From Apoderus coryli (Eukaryota; Arthropoda; Insecta; Coleoptera; Attelabidae): a stretch of DNA of 64,000 nucleotides. The stretch spans positions 15,112,442 to 15,176,441 of the forward strand of contig OU452210.1 of NCBI GenBank assembly GCA_911728435.2, in the 5' to 3' direction. The notes under the pieces were generated by a model that saw nothing but the letters and a program-made list of their open reading frames with translations, did not search any database and was not told the DNA's origin. The position numbers and the translations under genes were made by a program. Below, in pieces: positions 22,801 to 36,500 of the stretch. Numbering within the stretch: position 1 is the first letter of the stretch; the number at the start of each line of letters is the position of its first letter.

Positions 22801-25392
22801 TATAGGACGAATCATTTTGCAAGATTCAAAGAAACCGACTTATCACATCAAATACATAATAATTAAAACCCTCATTAATAGCCTCTATGGCTAACAGGTT
22901 ATGGGTCCAGTTAATCAATGTCTTGGATTACGAATATCCCCCAGGGGTCGGTTTTGGGACCTTTACTGTTTTTAATATACGTAAATGATATATACAGATT
23001 TCAAGAAGACTCAAATATAATCCTCTTTGCTGACGACACAACTAGTCTGATTAGATATCGACCAAACGACCCTTTAGGGGAGTTGGATAATGCTGTTGAG
23101 ACTGACATAGGCAATTGGTTTCTGGCAAATGAACTGAGCTTGAATCAGGCTAAAACTCAGAGCATGAACTTTACTTTGCGTTCTGCGTCTATCGATCTTC
23201 AGAGCGATGTTCGCGTGAAGTTCCTTGGGGTTCATCTTGATCCTAAATTAATTGGGTGCTCGCTGTCCAGGGTCATATATCTCATCAGAAGGCTTGCGCA
23301 GAGTGTTTCAATCGCCAGTCTGTTGACGGTATATCACGGTTATTTTGTTTCCCGTATGTCGTATGGTATTTTGAACTGGGGACATAGTTCCCATGCAATG
23401 ACAATCTTTAAGCTACAGAGGAGATGTTTACGTACAATGTTGGGGCTCGGTTGGCGTGACTGCTGTAAAAAATATTTTGTTAAACACGGACTACTTACAT
23501 TGCCTTCCTTGTACATCTTAAACTGTCTTGGCTATATTCGAACTAATGCCTCGCATTTCACTCTTCACTCTGATATGCATAATTATGGTACGCGAAATCG
23601 AAATGAGATATTGCCTGAATTTCACCGCCTATTGAGGACTAGGAAAGGTTCTGACTATTATTGTGTTAAATTTTATAATAAGCTGCCGTCTCACATAAAG
23701 AACCTTGGTGAAGTCCAGTTTAACAAAAGTATTAAATCATTTTTGATATCTCAAGCTTTTTATACCTTTGAGGACTATTTCAGAAGCGATATTGTAAGAT
23801 TTTTCTAGATTTTAGTTTACTTTATGTTGTTGCTATTTTAATTTGTTTGTAAGCCTTTCTTTGTTGCTGTAACTTTGATTGATTTTTGTTCTTTTTTGAC
23901 GTACATAAGATGGTGAATAAATATATCTATCTATCTTAGTATATTGAATCTACAGACAATGCACAAAAGAAAACCGTACCAAAAATCGCAGTCTCTGACT
24001 GGTCAGATATTTTGCAAGTTATATTGAAGAAAAACGTTGGGGAATATGTTAGTTCACCCTATATATAACTATTTTAAGTTTTCTATGAAAGAACTTTTGA
24101 CAAAGCTGGAGGCTTTGCTTTGTCAAAAGTACATACATCAATAATTTATATTGTTGAGACAATAACAACTAAAAAGAATTCTTCTGGAATTATATTTTAT
24201 GCTATGACAAAAATAACTTAAGAGTTTTTCATATTTAAAATTAGATTTCTTTATCCAATCGTAAAATATTAGTAGTGACATCTTAAAATCGAGAACATAT
24301 GGTCTTTAAGTTTAATTCTAAATGAGTGTAGAAAATAGAGTTTTTTTTAACGAAACATGAATTACCCTGGAGCAAAAAGGAAATGTTATTTGCTTTTAAC
24401 AGAAAAGGGGAACGAAAAAAAAGTTGTATTTAGCCTGTGGCTATTGTTTTTAAGAAACAATTAGAAAAAAAAAATACGTGATTCTTTTTGTAACTTCTTT
24501 CAATTTATTTACAACGTACAGGGCGTTTATAAGAGATTTATACCTGCACTTTATTTATTATAAATTATAAAACGCTTAAGCCATAAATATTGTATTAGCT
24601 TAAATAAAATGAAACATTATTTCGATAATAAAATTATTACGGTATGTATTTTCATTTTATGCAATATAATTTGTGGTTATTTTACCGTACCGTGTCATGA
24701 ACAGTTATACCTAAATAAACATTGACACTTGTAAATCTTAATAAAAACCGACGAACAACAAATTATCATTTGAAACAATTGCTCCATATAAATAAATTAA
24801 ACGAGAGGGTATGATAAATTGAAATGCAACTACCGAGTTATTCTCATGATTCCAAGGGGGACAACGTGAGATTCTTGACTGTCTTTTAAACATATTGAAT
24901 TTGTGACTACTTAGATAAATTTGTTATTCACAATTAGTGATAATTCTCAATTTTTCCCTTATGTAATTATCATCCTTACCCTTCGATAAATTCGTTGAAG
25001 ATCCTCTATAATTTGGCCGAGCCGTCCGACTAAATGTACTGAATAAAGTTCAGCCAACGCCATGTGGTCTCGACTTAAATTTTTTGTTTGTATTATGAGT
25101 TGATGCCAACAACTGAAGCTGGAAAATAGGTGCCATTGTTCCCGTCTACAATAAAAAATGTCAGCTGTATACAGTGCTACCTTTATTGTAATTTTATTAT
25201 ATACAAACTTTTGTTTCTGTTCTTTGTGTTTCATTTGTAAACTCCGTGCTAATTTATCGAGATTTCTGGCATATTCCAATTCAAGATCACCTCTTCGTCT
25301 GAAATATTCTTGTAGTTCCATTACTATTGATACCTGTGTTTCCATTCGGATATCGAGACATCGTAATTGTTCAAGCAATTGTATTCTAATAT
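16884..25392 (-). CDS. srGAP: SLIT-ROBO Rho GTPase-activating protein (first coding exon not fixed)
   Basis: srGAPs bend membranes through an inverse F-BAR domain and stimulate GTP hydrolysis by Rac/Cdc42-type GTPases downstream of Robo receptors. Exons: 25392-25209, 25145-24980, 22603-22382, 22305-22177, 22118-21885, 21825-21547, 21492-21216, 21158-20946, 20883-20559, 20492-20428, 20368-20188, 20132-19886, 17627-16884. Phases agree throughout. The F-BAR part starts IRIQLLEQLRCLDIRMETQV and includes NKYTDAKLKALKAKTEYELC; the RhoGAP domain has the arginine finger in HQGIFRVSGSQ and ENMMDPYNLAICFGPTL; the SH3 has ALYDF-like AQFDFAARSDRELSLKKGD and SSDWWRGAINGQEGLVPDKY; the C-terminus is Ser/Pro-rich and disordered. 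The first exon shown needs an upstream phase-1 exon with the ATG. With the candidates the protein is about 1110-1127 residues, like vertebrate srGAP1. Confidence 0.92.
17838..17987 (-). CDS. Possible alternative C-terminal exon of srGAP
   Basis: A good acceptor (CCATTTTCAG) opens a phase-0 frame of 49 residues (starting SKKSSQLEYYDTPK) that ends in TGA at 17838. The preceding srGAP exon ends in phase 0, so the join is legal. A donor-like GTAAGG follows 12-13 bp after the stop. Inclusion would replace the 247-residue tail encoded at 16884-17627 with this shorter tail. The composition (Ser, Asn, Lys-rich) resembles the disordered tail. Only sequence signals support it. Confidence 0.35.
   Translation of the reverse strand, partial: SKKSSQLEYYDTPKAIKSSNILNSNTSNNACATNLGHSIHKSCALLMYL
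18459..18498 (-). other. Exon-like 40-nt segment in an srGAP intron
   Basis: It has an acceptor TTTTATTTAG and a donor GTGAGC. In phase 2 it would encode HYLEPTIRQLNRK and join either downstream srGAP exon in phase 0, but the exon upstream ends in phase 0. Read in phase 0 it is open but then forces a stop in the next exon. It may need an unseen partner exon or may be chance. Confidence 0.25.
19455..19590 (+). pseudogene. Decayed mariner-type transposase fragment
   Basis: FFHQNKAPAHKS resembles the conserved FxHDNAPAHxS block around the second catalytic aspartate of mariner transposases; here that Asp is replaced by Asn-Lys. After a frameshift, PIPDLSP matches the usual PPYSPDLAP. The frame then contains stops. 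It lies antisense inside an srGAP intron and has no clear terminal repeats. Confidence 0.55.
22890..23937 (+). mobile_element. 5'-truncated LINE with long reverse transcriptase ORF
   Basis: An open frame at 22918-23808 (296 codons) carries reverse transcriptase blocks NIPQGSVLGPLLFLIYVNDI and an intact ILFADDTTSL catalytic motif, followed by the usual C-terminal region with HNYGTRNRNE. Upstream of 22918 only a few frame-shifted residues of the same protein can be read, so the fingers, endonuclease and ORF1 are absent. The 3' end is AT-rich and finishes with a TATC/TCTA repeat near 23920-23937, as in several Jockey/CR1-like LINEs. The copy is antisense to srGAP, in the 22604-24979 intron. The long open frame suggests it is younger than the other LINE remnants here. 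Confidence 0.8.
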
Positions 25393-28300
25393 CTGTAACA
25401 AATATACTTTGCTGTTAGAAATAGTTTTTACTTGAGTTTTTGTTGAGAAATTACAATTATTGATTATTGAACTGATGAATACTAATTATTAAAATAAAAG
25501 AAAATAATAGTGAACGAAAATTTTACTAAAACTAAATCAAATAACATAATCCAATAGCAAAAATAAGTATACACAGGGTTGGGCTGATCAACTGTTTTTT
25601 TTAATAAAAATCATCTTTAAAATCAAACCATAAATTTGCTAAATCTTCCGCTTTTAATGCACACAAGCCGTTTTATTATTATAATATTGATATTTTATAA
25701 TATCTACCAATTAAACCTACGAAATAAATAAAACAGTTAGAAAAATAACAGAAAAACAATCAATCAATAATATAAACTTTAAAAAAATCAAATAAATGAT
25801 GATTTTTTTATAAAAATCATTGATTTTTGATTTTTTTTTAAATCAGAATTTGTCGAACCTTGAGTATACAACACTATTAGTTTTTTTATAATATAGTAAC
25901 AGTCATAATAATGTGGAGATTCATATTTATACAGGGCGTATGAATTAATTGCCTACATAATATGGTCAATAAAAAAACGGAATCAAAGTTGTTGCAGCCT
26001 TAATATTTTTTTTTTAAATAAAACGGGAAGTGTTGTATGTATGCGGAATATTTTTCCTTAACAACATTGGTTGTGTGAAAGTTTAATGTATCATAAAACA
26101 TAAAATTCAGCTCTGTACCGTATAAAGAACGTTATGTAATTTGTGCTTATCAAAATTTTCAGGTACAGCATCTGGACATCATTTTTGTAATTAAATTCCG
26201 GTCACAAACCAGGTACTTTAAATTGGCTATCAAAAAATTAATTTAGAAGAATCAAGCGTCAATTATGTAAAAAATAAATGCCTTGACTACTAGTCGAAAA
26301 TATGCCAGATTAATTCAAACATTTTTTGTTGTTGTTATCTTAAATTATTATTATTTTGTACATTTCCGGTTTCGCAATAAATGTAAATATAATATGTAAT
26401 AATGTTATGCAGTTCAGTGTTATCGTAAGGCAATGCTCTAAATTATTGACATTTTATTAGGAAAAATATACATACAGAGTTTTTCAAAAGCTTCAGACCT
26501 AAATTTGAGCAAGAAACATGTTCCTACCTATAGTATTACCAGATCGACTGCAAAGTCTAGTGATTTGGCTTACGTAACTAATTATAGCCACCCTTATATT
26601 CTCGAATTACAGTACTCATCATCAGAAATGTGTCAAAATGATATGATGCAAAAAGAAACGAACACCCACATCAATTCTTTATATAAATAAATACTTTTAA
26701 TAGCTATTGCTTACATTGTTGTAAGAATACAAATTGAAATAATTTTATTTGTAAATAAATCTCAACACAGTTGTGTTTATATTTTCATATAGAACGTTTT
26801 GCTCTTGACCGTGAGCTTTTGAATTACTAGGGAGATACATACATCTCTGCTGAAGATACCTACTATTGTATAGTGAATAACCTGTGACCTTATTTGCCTT
26901 AGGCGCGAACTCAATTTAAAATGTATATAAACGCATTAATAATTTGTATTTCTACCTTGACCTTAGTTGCTTTTCTATAGCCTGTGATTAACTATTATCC
27001 AGTGAATTTTCAGACTCAATCACAGGAAATTCGATGCTGCACTTAAATATTCATTGCAGATGTCTAGAATATTTCAGATGTCAAATTAAATTCAGGAATA
27101 ATCTATCAATGTACCTATAGGTATACGAAGTGCTATTTTTGTTAAAAGTTTTTCACACGTTTTTGAACAAAGATATGGATGGATTAATTTTTAATTATAT
27201 TTAACAACATGTGTGCAGAATGAAACCTCATGATAATGGATTATCAAAGGGTACAGGTATCTTTAATTCGGATTAAAACATAATTGTATAACATTTTTTT
27301 TACCCACATATGAAATAATTAAATCTTTTGCCCCAAAGGTATGCTACGTATATGGCAAACTCCATCCTTCTTTTACGTATACGTTTATTGTTATTTCAAT
27401 TAAATTAAAAATAAAATTCCCCTAAAGCAATACGAAATAACATCCTCTTTACGCATATATCCCCGAAAGTAACTTACATATATGATGTAGGTATTTTTAC
27501 TGTTTAAAAAAAAATAAATTTAAACAAGCTTGTATGGGCCTCGGTGAAATCAGTCCTTGGCATACGCCAGATTACCTGAATATGTTAATTTAACCAAAAA
27601 TTAGATTAATACACCCCAAATTTAGCCTTAACTACGGTTAAAATTAAAAGTTACGCACAGGAAAATGTAGCGACTAATAACAAAGCTGTCATAGCCAGAC
27701 TGTGGTAACAAAAAACATTCAAAGAATATTTCACACATGAATGAATGAAAACCTTTTGATGAAATTAAAACACTCAATGGCAGACAAGAAAGGTTTAGTA
27801 GAATTTTAATGTAATGTTATTTTTAATATAAATAAAACAGATTTGTCCAAATCCTTCTTATTTCTATTGTTTTCATTACAATAGACGATCAATTATTCAA
27901 TATGGTTCGTCATAATACCAGATTATCTCTACTTCTTCTAGAACTTGAGAATAAATTACCTTTTGTCTAGGTTCAATAACCTTTATTCTTTCTCGCGATT
28001 ACTTTCATTTTTAGTGAGAACTAATTTTTTTTTGTTAGATTTCAAACATAAAACCAGTTTCTCAAATCAAAACAACTATGCCTAGATAGATATTCAAATT
28101 AGGGAATAATATTATGTTAATTTTGATCGTAAATAATTAAAACCAAAAAATTTGTATGCAAAAACTGTACCCTAATATTCTGAATAAATTTTCGTCCAAT
28201 AATTAAAAATACCATCATCTTGACAGTATTAATTTTGAGATATAACTTTTCCTTCCAAACGGATCTTATAGTATAGAAAAATATTGAGAAAAACAAGTTG

Positions 28301-29439
28301 TCAATTTTTATGAAGCAAATTTGAACTGACTCGAAATCTAAATTACTTAGAGTAGGATTCCACAATCAGTACAGTGCTGAATTAAAAATGTAACCTGTCA
28401 GGAGTTGCTGATGTATGAACGAAAGGTTCTGAAGTAATCCAAGGTGCACATACGAAGCCACATGCAATTCAGAGAGAATCTAATTAAAATATTATCAATA
28501 GTAGAACAATATAGATACTAAGCTATATACCAAATCAGTTATTTTATATAGATCTGTATCTAATCTACAAATTAATTTAATTACATAACAAACAAAATAA
28601 ATTGAAGTGCAAAAGTTACTGGTTTAGTACTAAAAGTAAAATTACTCGTAAACTTTTCTTAATTAATTCTGTTACTTTTTAATTAAGTAAAATCTTCCTA
28701 AATAAATACCTAGTCGTGGTACAGCATTTAATGATATTATATATATTATCCACTTTGTAATAATATTTAACAATTGACAAAGAATGGTATCGCATCGAAA
28801 AAAATATAAAATAAACTTGAGTTTCAGAACCCTTAAAGTCTACACGCCATTGTATTCCATTATTTCATCATTTTGTAAATTAAAATTAATTATTCAAACG
28901 CATTACATAAAAATTACAATAAAACTAAGTAATTGTTTTAAACAGCTAAAAAGAACGAGCATAGGAGTCATTTCATAACACCTGAAATGAAATACTATAA
29001 TAGTTATGCATCTCTGCACATGTAAGGAACACTCTCAAAATATACCTACTTAAAGTAAACAATTTAGAAAATCAGTTCTGTTTTTAGTTTATGGGATATT
29101 TTTGAACACTTTACCGGATGCAGTATTTGGTTATACACTTTAAAGGTTCCAAATAGATGGTTTAGACCAAGTAGGGCTACAGATTTACCATATTATGACA
29201 AAGATTTCGAGCATTCAAAATTCATTCATACTTAAAATATGGCTTCAGTTGGAGAACGCTTTTCTGGAAAAACTGCTGCAAACAAAATCCAGTTCCTAAC
29301 CTCGAAGCATCTTTTAACTAAAAAAAAAATCAAAATCCTCATGCATCCTTTCTTTTCCGATGGATGATATTATCATGTAAATTAAGTAACAATCAGTATA
29401 TTTATTATGGTTGGCATAGTGAATAAAACAAAAACAAAC
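25393..29439 (-). other. srGAP upstream intron, no certain gene
   Basis: AT-rich sequence with two TACAGGGCG-type transposon ends (24519 and 25932). The segment 28395-28479 has splice-like borders on the minus strand and is open in phase 0, but that phase cannot follow any of the candidate srGAP first exons. No other coding signal is seen. Confidence 0.4.
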
Positions 29440-29509
29440 CTGCATAACCGTCTTTCGCAAGTTGATACAGTTGATTCTCATTCCTCTGATAAGCGATACA
29501 CTGAAACAT
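29440..29509 (-). CDS. Candidate first coding exon of srGAP (a)
   Basis: ATG at 29507-29509 opens 23 codons (starting MFQCIAYQRNENQLYQ and ending AKDGYA) that run into a GTTTGT donor in phase 1. The srGAP exon at 25392 needs phase 1, and the join restores an Asp before IRIQLL, where vertebrate srGAPs have Glu-Ile-Arg. The open frame continues upstream of the ATG for about 25 more codons to a TAA, so it could instead be an internal exon. Confidence 0.3.
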
Positions 29510-29974
29510 CGTTTCCAATATCTGCCACAGCAGCAACAAAACGTTAAACGAATGTTCGATCACATTAAAAACATTTTGATTTAATTATTTATAACCAATA
29601 AGCAAAAATTGTTATACACACCGGGACCGATCGTCAAAGAAACACGTGAGCTCTAAAAATATAAACAAAATATCTACTAAAAATTCGGCAAAACAAACAT
29701 TCAACTCAGTTTGTATAGGTATTACAATAACATTATGTTATGAGTGTTCATGTTCTGAGATAGAGCCGCTTACGTCAAGGTTATCAATTCGATGCTGTAT
29801 GAAACACAATAATGAAATTCAACTTCACCAACCAGTCATGAGCCAACCAACCAGAGAAAATCTACTCTGCTCTGAGAAGATAGAACGTGTACGCACATTC
29901 ATGCCCAGCGTTGCCACTTGGCGATTAAAAGTGTACATTTTAAAGCAAAAATATCCAATCTCTACAAAAATGTA

Positions 29975-30420
29975 TCGGTTATACCAAAACTCTTTGATAA
30001 ACCCAAAAAGCAATACGGATTTCTTAAGGGTAGATCCATAATGACCAATCTTTTAACTTAGCATCATCTGATTGCTAAACTTCGAGCAATGGGTTTTTAG
30101 CACAATATCCCAGTATTAATGGGCGTTCAAAGGGGCTTTCACTGTGGACCTCTATCTATTCGTGAATGAGATTGGCTTCTTTATGATTAGTTCAAACTAT
30201 TTCGCAGATGACCTAACATAACAAACACTGAGGATGCGGGTTTGAGGTGAGAGAATTTGGAGTGCTCTTTGATTTTTCTGCTCATATCAATTGCAGCTTG
30301 GTTACGTGATGATAAATTCGAGGCAGCTCATGTCCGAGGTGCTCCGAATACTGTACTGTACTCTGTGAGGCCTTGTCTTGAAAATGTTACGATGTGTATC
30401 GGCCCTTTTTTACAAAATTA
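29975..30420 (+). pseudogene. Decayed LINE reverse transcriptase
   Basis: Across shifted frames one reads GRSIMTNLLT, then GVQRGFHCGPL, then NYFADDLT, then EFGVLFDFSAHI. These follow the fixed order of LINE reverse transcriptase blocks (GFRxGRS..TNLL, GVPQGSxLGPL, YADDL, LGVxFDxxLSFSxHI). Spacing is compressed and frames are broken, so several deletions have occurred. Confidence 0.65.
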
Positions 30421-30599
30421 ACAACAGCTGACGTACAATGCACAAAATGTCAGATATTATTCTCATCTACCTATGAAGTTCTACGCCAAAACCTGTCATA
30501 TTCGAAGCCCCAATTTTAGGGCTGATTTGAAATTGTAACAGGTGAATCCGCTACATGAAATGAAGACAACTAGAACTACAAATTTTAAAAATTCATTCA

Positions 30600-33500
30600 G
30601 TCTTTATGAAACTGTATGACTGCGATATAATCTTCAACTAAGAATGTCAACTTGCGGAAGGCGTTGGGTTTTCTATTGGTCTTTTATTGGCAACACTGGT
30701 AACACAGCAAACGGTGTACGAACCGAGAGACGCTGCCGGTGTAGTAGTAGGGGTTGTGGGGACTTCTGTCTTCTGTTGATTATGCATACAAATATACCGG
30801 GTTGCATTTGAACATTCTTTAAGCTAGCTTCACACTCTTTTTTTTTTTTTGTGCAGAAGACAACACATAATATGGGGTGACTACGCGGTGGGACAAGATA
30901 ACTATCCAAATTGGTTCTTTAGATCGTTGGCCGAATATAAAAACTTCTTTCTACATCAACCGAGGTTATAAGGGCATTTTTAAAATTGCTCATAGTAGCA
31001 GGATCCAAATTAACCGACACGGTAAAATCTCCATCAATAACGACACTATTTATTGGATTTAAAAGTTGAAACCCACTATTTTTGTCGGTCACATTTAATT
31101 TTTATTTTACCCTTGGCATCTTGAAAAGCTCAGCTTGTTTTACTAAATGGTAAGTTGGATTGGGGAGATTATTGTAAAACCTAGAAGAATACGACTATTT
31201 CTATTTCAAAAAATCAAAAATATGCACTTTGCGTTTTTCGGTTTCCCTAGTAACGAAATCAAAAGGCAGATTATTATCAAACAGGACCGAAAAAGTTTTT
31301 GCCGGACAGAAAATGTATAGTTTCTCTCTCGACATCTAACAGTGGACTAATAACTTTTTAATATCGTATTTCTGCGGCTTCATTAGTTAAATGACCAAAC
31401 GACGAAGTTCAAGGTTTTTACATAGATGCGATTTTATTTGTTTTTATCATACTGACCTACTTCTAAGTAAAGTACACATTGTATGTAGAAGCGTGTTGCA
31501 AGAAGTAAAAGTTTAATCTCTATTAGTAGAATCGCAAACTTCTAATAACAGGGTTTCACAAAAATTCAATGACGATACGCAGTCGGTTATGCTTAATAAA
31601 TAAATTTCAATTGGTTGACAACTGAGATGAATTTGACAACATTCAATTCAGAAATATAATTTTACCAAATATAAATACCCACCAAGGAAATTTGGCCTTA
31701 TTATATTAGGAAAGTTTGTAGAAGTGCTACGGAAAATGGTTCATTAAATTTAATACAATTTGAGTTCGGATATAATGAGCATATCTTTTAGTACGAGCAC
31801 ATTTTCTTTGCGAACCTGCAATGTCGGCTTTTATATAACGAGCGCCTGATACAAAATAAAATTGTAATTCGTGTTTTCTTTCTTTTCCCGTAATAGATGC
31901 ACGCATGAATCGAGCAGAGGTTTAAGCGCAAAAACAATTTTCCAAGTATTACCTTCAGGTAATGAAAAATTTGTCTGTTCAAGAAACGCACATATCCCTC
32001 CAGTAAAATCCATGGGGAAAGAACAAGTGTTTTTGCTGAAACAACAAAGGAGGACTCCATTGAAAGCGTCACTCAAATATTTATATTAAAAAAAAGTATC
32101 AAACATGCTATTACCGTTTCTGTTTGTACCTACCAAAAGCAGAAAATACTCATACTTGGTAAATCAAGAACACCTGAATGCTAAATGATCTCTTTGACAT
32201 ACTCAAGTTGACGACGTTTTCCACCAGCGCGGTCGTTATAATTAGATCCGACTGATTTAGCACACTCTGTATATGAGCATTATATGTATAAATAAATAAT
32301 CTGTCTGAAGTATATATTAGAATTTATATTAGCTCTGGTATTAACATAAGTCGTTGTCATTTTTTTCCATTTAGACTATAACGACGTGATTTAATCCACA
32401 TGGTGTTTTCATCTGTTAATAAATCAAATGTGCTCAAAAAGCTGCATTTTGTATTTCCTAACTCTATCAAAGATAAATATTTTTACCGAAATTATTATTC
32501 TCACTACACACTTACTCACCTTGTTTAAAATTTTAATTTAAAAATTTGTGAGAAAACAGTTTGAAAATATAAATAAAGTCGGCAATTATTTTTTTGCTTG
32601 CTCACAATATCGACGATAACAAAAATTGTATTTGCTATTTGTTTATTGTCTCAGCATGCAATATTAGAAAAAACAACCCTCGTATGGTTTATTTATTGTT
32701 TTGAAATGAACTTTTTGTTCTCAACTCAACTACCCTAATAAAAATACGAGCTTTTTACAAAAATAATATACCTATAACGTTATTTATTAGTAATAATTGT
32801 AGATATATGAACTTAACAGGCGCATCATTCATTTATCTAATAAATTAGCAATTAATATCATCTTGACATTAATAATAATTATTGCCTGTTAATGTTAACC
32901 ATTAAAACACAAATTGAAGAAGATTATCACTTAACTCTTAATGTCTTCGGAATAACAATAATTTTCTGCGACTTTTACCTACTACACAACATCAAGTAAG
33001 TATAATAATATAAATAAATATGCAAACTTTGTAACATCCTATTATGTATATATCACTTATATTTTTGTTTATATCCCTAATATAAAACTAGCATATCCGT
33101 TCACGTAAGTCAATACGTTTTATATTTATGTAAGGAATAATATTAACTATATTTTTCTATATAGTTATAGATGTGGTTGTTACCAAAACCGGGAGAAAGG
33201 TTATCAATTATCAACTACTACTTAATAGACAAGTAATTTATTAAACCCTATCATTTAAATTATTTTTTTTAATGAACAACAAACTCTTGAAACGCTTTTG
33301 TTAAACAAACTAAACTCTGGAGAAACCCTCCTCGGTGCGCCGCTGCTTGTTACCCCTAGACCTCAACAAGGCAACATCACCCTTGAAAATGAAAAACCAT
33401 GCTACATTAATTGACCAATGTAAATGACATTCTTTTTGTATTTTTGACAATAAATTTTCATAAAAAAAATCTGTCTTGGGGCAGCAAAACTTGCCAATGT

Positions 33501-36500
33501 TTTCGTTGTTCTTAATTTATTCAAAAAGTGCATTTTATATTTTAAAAATAAAAAGGGACCTAAGAGGGGTCAAAATTTCCATATTTTAAATGTTTTTTGA
33601 ACACGTTTACGTAGAAAAAATCGCTACAGGCAATTTTTGTTTGGATACCTACGGTAAAGCAGCCCCAAGAACCACCCTATGGTCTGTAACACAACAAAAT
33701 ATTGTTGATTAAAGTGTTTAATAATTTCGCGACAAATATCCGATCCGACATTTTGCCTTGACATGATATTAATATTTAAAATAATTGTACTATACTTATC
33801 CAAACCAAGTATTAGAAATTTAATTATAGTAACCTTGAATGGTTTATGCTATTTTTTCTAATGAAAATAATTATAAAAAATTGCTTCTCAGTAACATACC
33901 ACTACAATTAGGTACACTTGTGGTTAAAAATTTCATATATACAGACTCAAATATAAATTAAGATTTACTAGCTCATTGATATTTTAAAAGCACTAATGCA
34001 ATCGTATACAAAATATATAAAAAGTTTTTTTACAAACACTAAAGCAGTCATTGACTCTGTATTATTTGTTCATACTGTAGAGATCTAACAAAAAGTAACT
34101 GACTTTAAAGGATTCAATACGATTTTTATCATAATTCTTATAATTTTTGCCGTGGCCAATCCTCGTAAAGTATAGAAAAATGTTGTCAATGACCACATAT
34201 TCATTGGCGATTATAAATTAAAACGACCTTTCAAGTAAATGTGCGTTATTTCTAATTTCGAATTGAGTTCAATTTTTAATTCTTTTTACGCTTTCATTAA
34301 CGATTGATCATCTAGAACAAACAGAACAAAAATAAAAACAGATATAACTCATTGTATTGTCACGGTATTTAATTTTATATTATAGATTCTGTCTCGACAG
34401 ACAAAATGCACTTATAAAGGTAACCAGATGGTAGCTAACCATAGTCGCGCCCATTGCGAATAATGACTGAAAACCCCAATATACGCTTCTGTATTTTTAT
34501 TTTGTCTTCTAAAATCAATAAAATAGTCAAGATTTGTGTCCACTGTCAAAGAAACAATGTACAACAGCAATAATAGTTGTTTGTTTGATTTATGTGTGTG
34601 GTTTCCATCAGCTTATCCCTTTTTAAATAGCTTCCCATATCTTCCTACTCCAAATATCTTTTTGCTTCTTTCTTTCGTCTGATGCGTGTGTATAAAATAA
34701 AATTAAGTGCGCCTATGAAAAGACCTTCCAAACACGGATTGCGTGCAAGGGGAAGTTAAAACCACCCCTCCCTGTCTTACTCATACTGAATTCAACTGTA
34801 TGGGAGGTTAGGATTCATAATAAAGAACAAAAATAAGATAATCATCATTAGGAATTTGAACTTAACTGACAAATTAGTTATACATTCAATACTAAACTAG
34901 GAACAGGAACTTGCTCACTAGGATCACATTGAGAAATAATTCTTTTATCAAGTACGACCATATAAGATTTTTGTTGTGGATGATATTTAAGAATGCATCT
35001 GACATAACTAATATTAATATATGCATAAACATGAAACAAGGTGCCAGTTCGGTATTTGTTTGAAAGGGTGTGACATTGTTTATTTATTATAAGAAAGAAC
35101 ATTAATTATTATACAAGCACATAACGATTATTATGCATGCATTTCAAAATGAATTGTTGCGGAAAGAAATCTCTGAATGAGAATGTGAAAACATTGTTTA
35201 ACCAGTGTGATAATATGTAGATATAAACATAGTACCTAACTACTTAATTATTTTAAAGCTGATTTACATTGAAGATTAGGAATATTAAATTAGATTCGCA
35301 TTCGTTTATATCGGGTGTATCCACTATAAAATACTAATCTCGATACTTTTGGTTTCATGACATTAAAAGATCGGCGTTATTTCACGTCTTCCAAACATAT
35401 TTTCTTGTATATTAAAATGTATTTTTAAAGCAATTTTATTTTTAACACTCACAAGATAAAATGAAACTGTTTAAATAACTCAGACGCGAAACATTCTATA
35501 GATATCATACTCATGTGAAAATAAAAATAACAGACACGATTCTAATCCAAATTATTTTACGATAGTTTGTGCATCACTCTGTATAATGACATTTTCAGAT
35601 GATGCTACAAAAAATTTCGTGTATAATGTTACATAAAACTAACCATAATGTTACATCTTTATTTGTAGGTAATTTGATATGAAAGAGATGTTTATAAATT
35701 AAGAACACAGTGTATGATTCAAAAATGAACTGCTTCCAGTAGATCCAGTAGATCTTCAAAGAATTTAATTGCTGCACAATAATCATAATTAGATACACTA
35801 CATAATTAAGTAGAAATATCTAAGAAGTCGTCCCCTAATTTAAAACCTTCTAATAACAAAACTAACGAAGCCTTGATTTGTTGAATATAACCATATGAGT
35901 AAATTAATACCTAACTAAAACAAGAAAACAGCATGACATTTTAAAGTATGAGATGAATACAACCATATGTTTTTCATATTTTTTCTTCCCAGTTTTTATA
36001 TTATATAAAAATATATTAATAGGAACTACTACATAAGAGGGTTCAAAACACGCATTTGCTTTTTCTCCATATACGACATTCGTATACGAGTATAATATTT
36101 CATCATAACCGAAGCAATGTAATATCATTACTAATATTAGAATCACAGGAAAACAAGTGGAAACAGTTGTTGATTTTTGAATTAATTAATTATTATTTCA
36201 GCTTCAAAACAACTTATTACCTAATCCCATTCATTAGCATTTAAAACCCTAGGCTCCTGCTTACAAAAATCAGAAATCTGTAGTCCAAGCTACTTAGGTA
36301 CTTTTTTAAGTTTTAGTGACACACCTTGTAGGTTAAGTGAATACATACTCAACAAAATGTTCATTATTTTGGTAGCTGAAAATAGAATGGTGCTTAAATT
36401 AGCTGTTAACAAGCAAATCAAATGCGTAATAATTAATTAAACACATTTTCTTGCATAAGTATTATTATTTAAAAAGCATTTAAGTACATTGTTACAGTCG

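Noticed and set aside
28395..28479. Exon-like minus-strand segment (SELHVASYVHLGLLQNL) with splice-like borders
   Set aside because: It needs phase 0 upstream, and every candidate srGAP start exon ends in phase 1; no homology is recognised.
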